This document shows positions 6,545-7,238 of a DNA stretch of 7,238 nucleotides, in pieces (position 1 is the stretch's first letter; every line of letters begins with the position of its first letter). A model generated the notes under the pieces. It was given only the letters and a program-made list of their open reading frames with translations. It did not search any database and was not told the origin of the DNA. Origin of the DNA: Treponema sp. (lineage in GTDB: Bacteria > Spirochaetota > Spirochaetia > Treponematales > Breznakiellaceae); NCBI GenBank assembly GCA_031275035.1, contig JAISPH010000118.1, forward strand, positions 1-7,238. Reading direction: 5' to 3'. The translations under genes were made by a program, and so were the position numbers.

Positions 6545-6632
6545 AAATGAAAAGAAGGTAGATGTAATAAGATTCTTATATGGCCGAAGAGATTGGAAAA
6601 ATATTTTGGGAATAAATAATAGAGTTGTTTAA
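6531..6632 (+). pseudogene. 3' remnant of a ParE/RelE-type toxin gene
   Basis: In the frame containing GAT at 6540, the sequence reads DENEKKVDVIRFLYGRRDW and continues KNILGINNRVV to a stop at 6630-6632. VIRFLYGRRDWKNIL is a typical end of ParE/RelE toxins. There is no start codon in this frame, which is closed upstream by TAA at 6528-6530, inside the antitoxin gene. So the first two thirds of the toxin gene have been deleted and the end now lies directly against the antitoxin gene, overlapping its last codons. No active toxin can be made. The partner order (antitoxin then toxin, same strand) fits the usual operon. Confidence 0.75.
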
Positions 6633-6653
6633 AAACTTCAGTTTTTAAACAAC
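6624..6653. terminator. Long palindrome, probable terminator of the toxin-antitoxin unit
   Basis: GTTGTTTAAAAACT (6624-6637) is perfectly matched by AGTTTTTAAACAAC (6640-6653) with a two-base centre. It includes the last codons and stop of the toxin remnant. The stem is AT-rich and lacks a T tract outside it, so termination strength is uncertain; the same palindrome might also be a protein-binding or recombination site. Confidence 0.5.
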
Positions 6654-6662
6654 AACCGCTTA

Positions 6663-6710
6663 AATACAGAAAAGTTCAACTTCGCATAACGGGTCTGTAT
6701 TCGTTATGCG
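6663..6710. other. Possible pseudoknot or palindromic site at the end of the asparaginase gene
   Basis: CGCATAACG (6683-6691) pairs with CGTTATGCG (6702-6710) around a ten-base loop. Eight bases of that loop (TCTGTATT, 6694-6701) are complementary to AATACAGA at 6663-6670. The order of the four strands is that of an H-type pseudoknot. It ends three bases from the asparaginase stop codon, so on the minus strand the nine-pair hairpin could act as an mRNA 3' end, though without a T run. It also marks the junction of AT-rich island and GC-rich core. Confidence 0.45.
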
Positions 6711-6713
6711 CAA

Positions 6714-7238
6714 TCAATGATCCGCGTGAGGTGAGGAGGTGCTTTCCATAAGCCGCGCCAGTTCTTCATCGCTGTCGGCGATGATGCTGGCTGCAAGGAA
6801 GCGGGCAACCGCCGTTTCGGTGGTGTAGACGCCCATCGGAACGGCGCCCTCGCGCCAGAGTTCCCGGGATGTCGCATAACCTGAAAAATCGACGATCCCT
6901 TCCTGCTGGGAAGAACAGTAGAACCGGGCGCCCCGGCGCTTGCCCGCGCTGAAGGCCCTCTTGAGGGAATATGGGCCCTCGCGGAAGCCGGCGGTCCCGG
7001 TGTCGTAAAGTTCCAGGAAAAAATTCTTTACCCCCCTGTCCATCAGGGACTGGAGATAATCGGAGCGGAGGCCGGGATAGATGCGGATAACGCACATGGA
7101 GTTAACCGCATCTTCCAGGAGCTGGGAAAGCACGTACTCGTCCGCCTCAAGGGGGCCGGTAAGAAGGGAACTGCCAAAGTATACCGGGGCGTCCATGTTC
7201 CAGTTGCGGAAACCATCGGCGCCGATCCTTTCAAATTT
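6714..7238 (-). CDS. Type I (cytoplasmic-type) L-asparaginase, C-terminal part; 5' end outside the window
   Basis: The frame is open from the window edge to the TGA at 6714-6716 and gives 174 residues. The segment CVIRIYPGLRSDYLQSL, the following VKNFFLELYDTGTAG, then SQQEGIVDFSGYATSREL and MGVYTTETAVARFLAA line up with the C-terminal domain of AnsA-type asparaginases (for E. coli, IYPGI, the YGVGN loop, QCMSGKV, GYATG and DMTVEA). The enzyme hydrolyses L-asparagine to aspartate and ammonia. The catalytic threonines lie in the N-terminal domain outside the window, so activity cannot be judged, and a GatD-like relative is a less likely alternative. The GGN-type loop of the family is replaced by LYDTGTAG. 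The gene is GC-rich, in contrast to the island that ends three bases after its stop. Confidence 0.82.
   Translation of the reverse strand, partial: KFERIGADGFRNWNMDAPVYFGSSLLTGPLEADEYVLSQLLEDAVNSMCVIRIYPGLRSDYLQSLMDRGVKNFFLELYDTGTAGFREGPYSLKRAFSAGKRRGARFYCSSQQEGIVDFSGYATSRELWREGAVPMGVYTTETAVARFLAASIIADSDEELARLMESTSSPHADH

Noticed and set aside
6296..6632. A complete toxin-antitoxin operon
   Set aside because: The toxin frame has no start and lacks its N-terminal two thirds.

Overview
The window reads as part of a spirochaete chromosome, most likely a Treponema of the termite-gut type. This is inferred from the GC-rich, proline/glycine/alanine-rich core genes, a style of cytoplasmic TPR protein I associate with treponemes, and AT-rich acquired genes scattered between core genes. 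I could not run a database search, so the genus is an impression.

Layout. Positions 1-398 (minus) hold the start of an FAD-dependent oxidoreductase of the CrtI/retinol-saturase type. It diverges from a large gene at 545-3199 (plus) that encodes an 884-residue TPR protein with a LamG-like N-terminal domain and a C-terminal eight-cysteine zinc module. That gene runs tail to tail, with a 29-base overlap, into a shikimate-kinase-like gene at 3171-3776 (minus). From the same short promoter region a PrsW-type membrane protease gene leaves on the plus strand (3818-4465). Its stop codon sits inside the -35 box of a strong promoter that drives a tRNA-Met(CAU) gene at 4509-4581. The tRNA has an intrinsic terminator.

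From the tRNA to about 6710 the sequence is accessory. The last ~18 bases of the tRNA gene plus its terminator occur again about 324 bp downstream (4564-4622 and 4888-4947). This is the pattern left by integration at a tRNA 3' end or by decay of a tandem tRNA copy. Between the copies is a short non-coding stretch rich in hairpins. Then come a frameshifted N-terminal fragment of an IS1182-type transposase (5089 to about 5440), an AT-rich GNAT acetyltransferase gene (5529-6035), a GC-rich block of hairpins (about 6061-6201), and the remains of a toxin-antitoxin pair: an apparently intact Phd/YefM antitoxin (6296-6544) followed by only the last ~33 codons of a ParE/RelE-type toxin (to 6632). A long palindrome and a possible pseudoknot close the island. 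Beyond it the GC-rich core resumes with the 3' part of a type I L-asparaginase gene on the minus strand (6714-7238).

Functionally the core genes do not form one operon. They are separate units facing each other: redox enzyme, TPR scaffold, kinase, membrane protease, tRNA, asparaginase. Three plus-strand starts (545, 3818, 5089) have a -10-like box directly before the ATG and no Shine-Dalgarno, which suggests leaderless transcripts. The oxidoreductase gene and the two AT-rich island genes have clear GAGG/AGGAG sites. The most interesting parts are the duplicated tRNA end, including what it did to the 1:72 pair of an initiator-like tRNA, and the cassette-like island with unusual palindromes at its borders.
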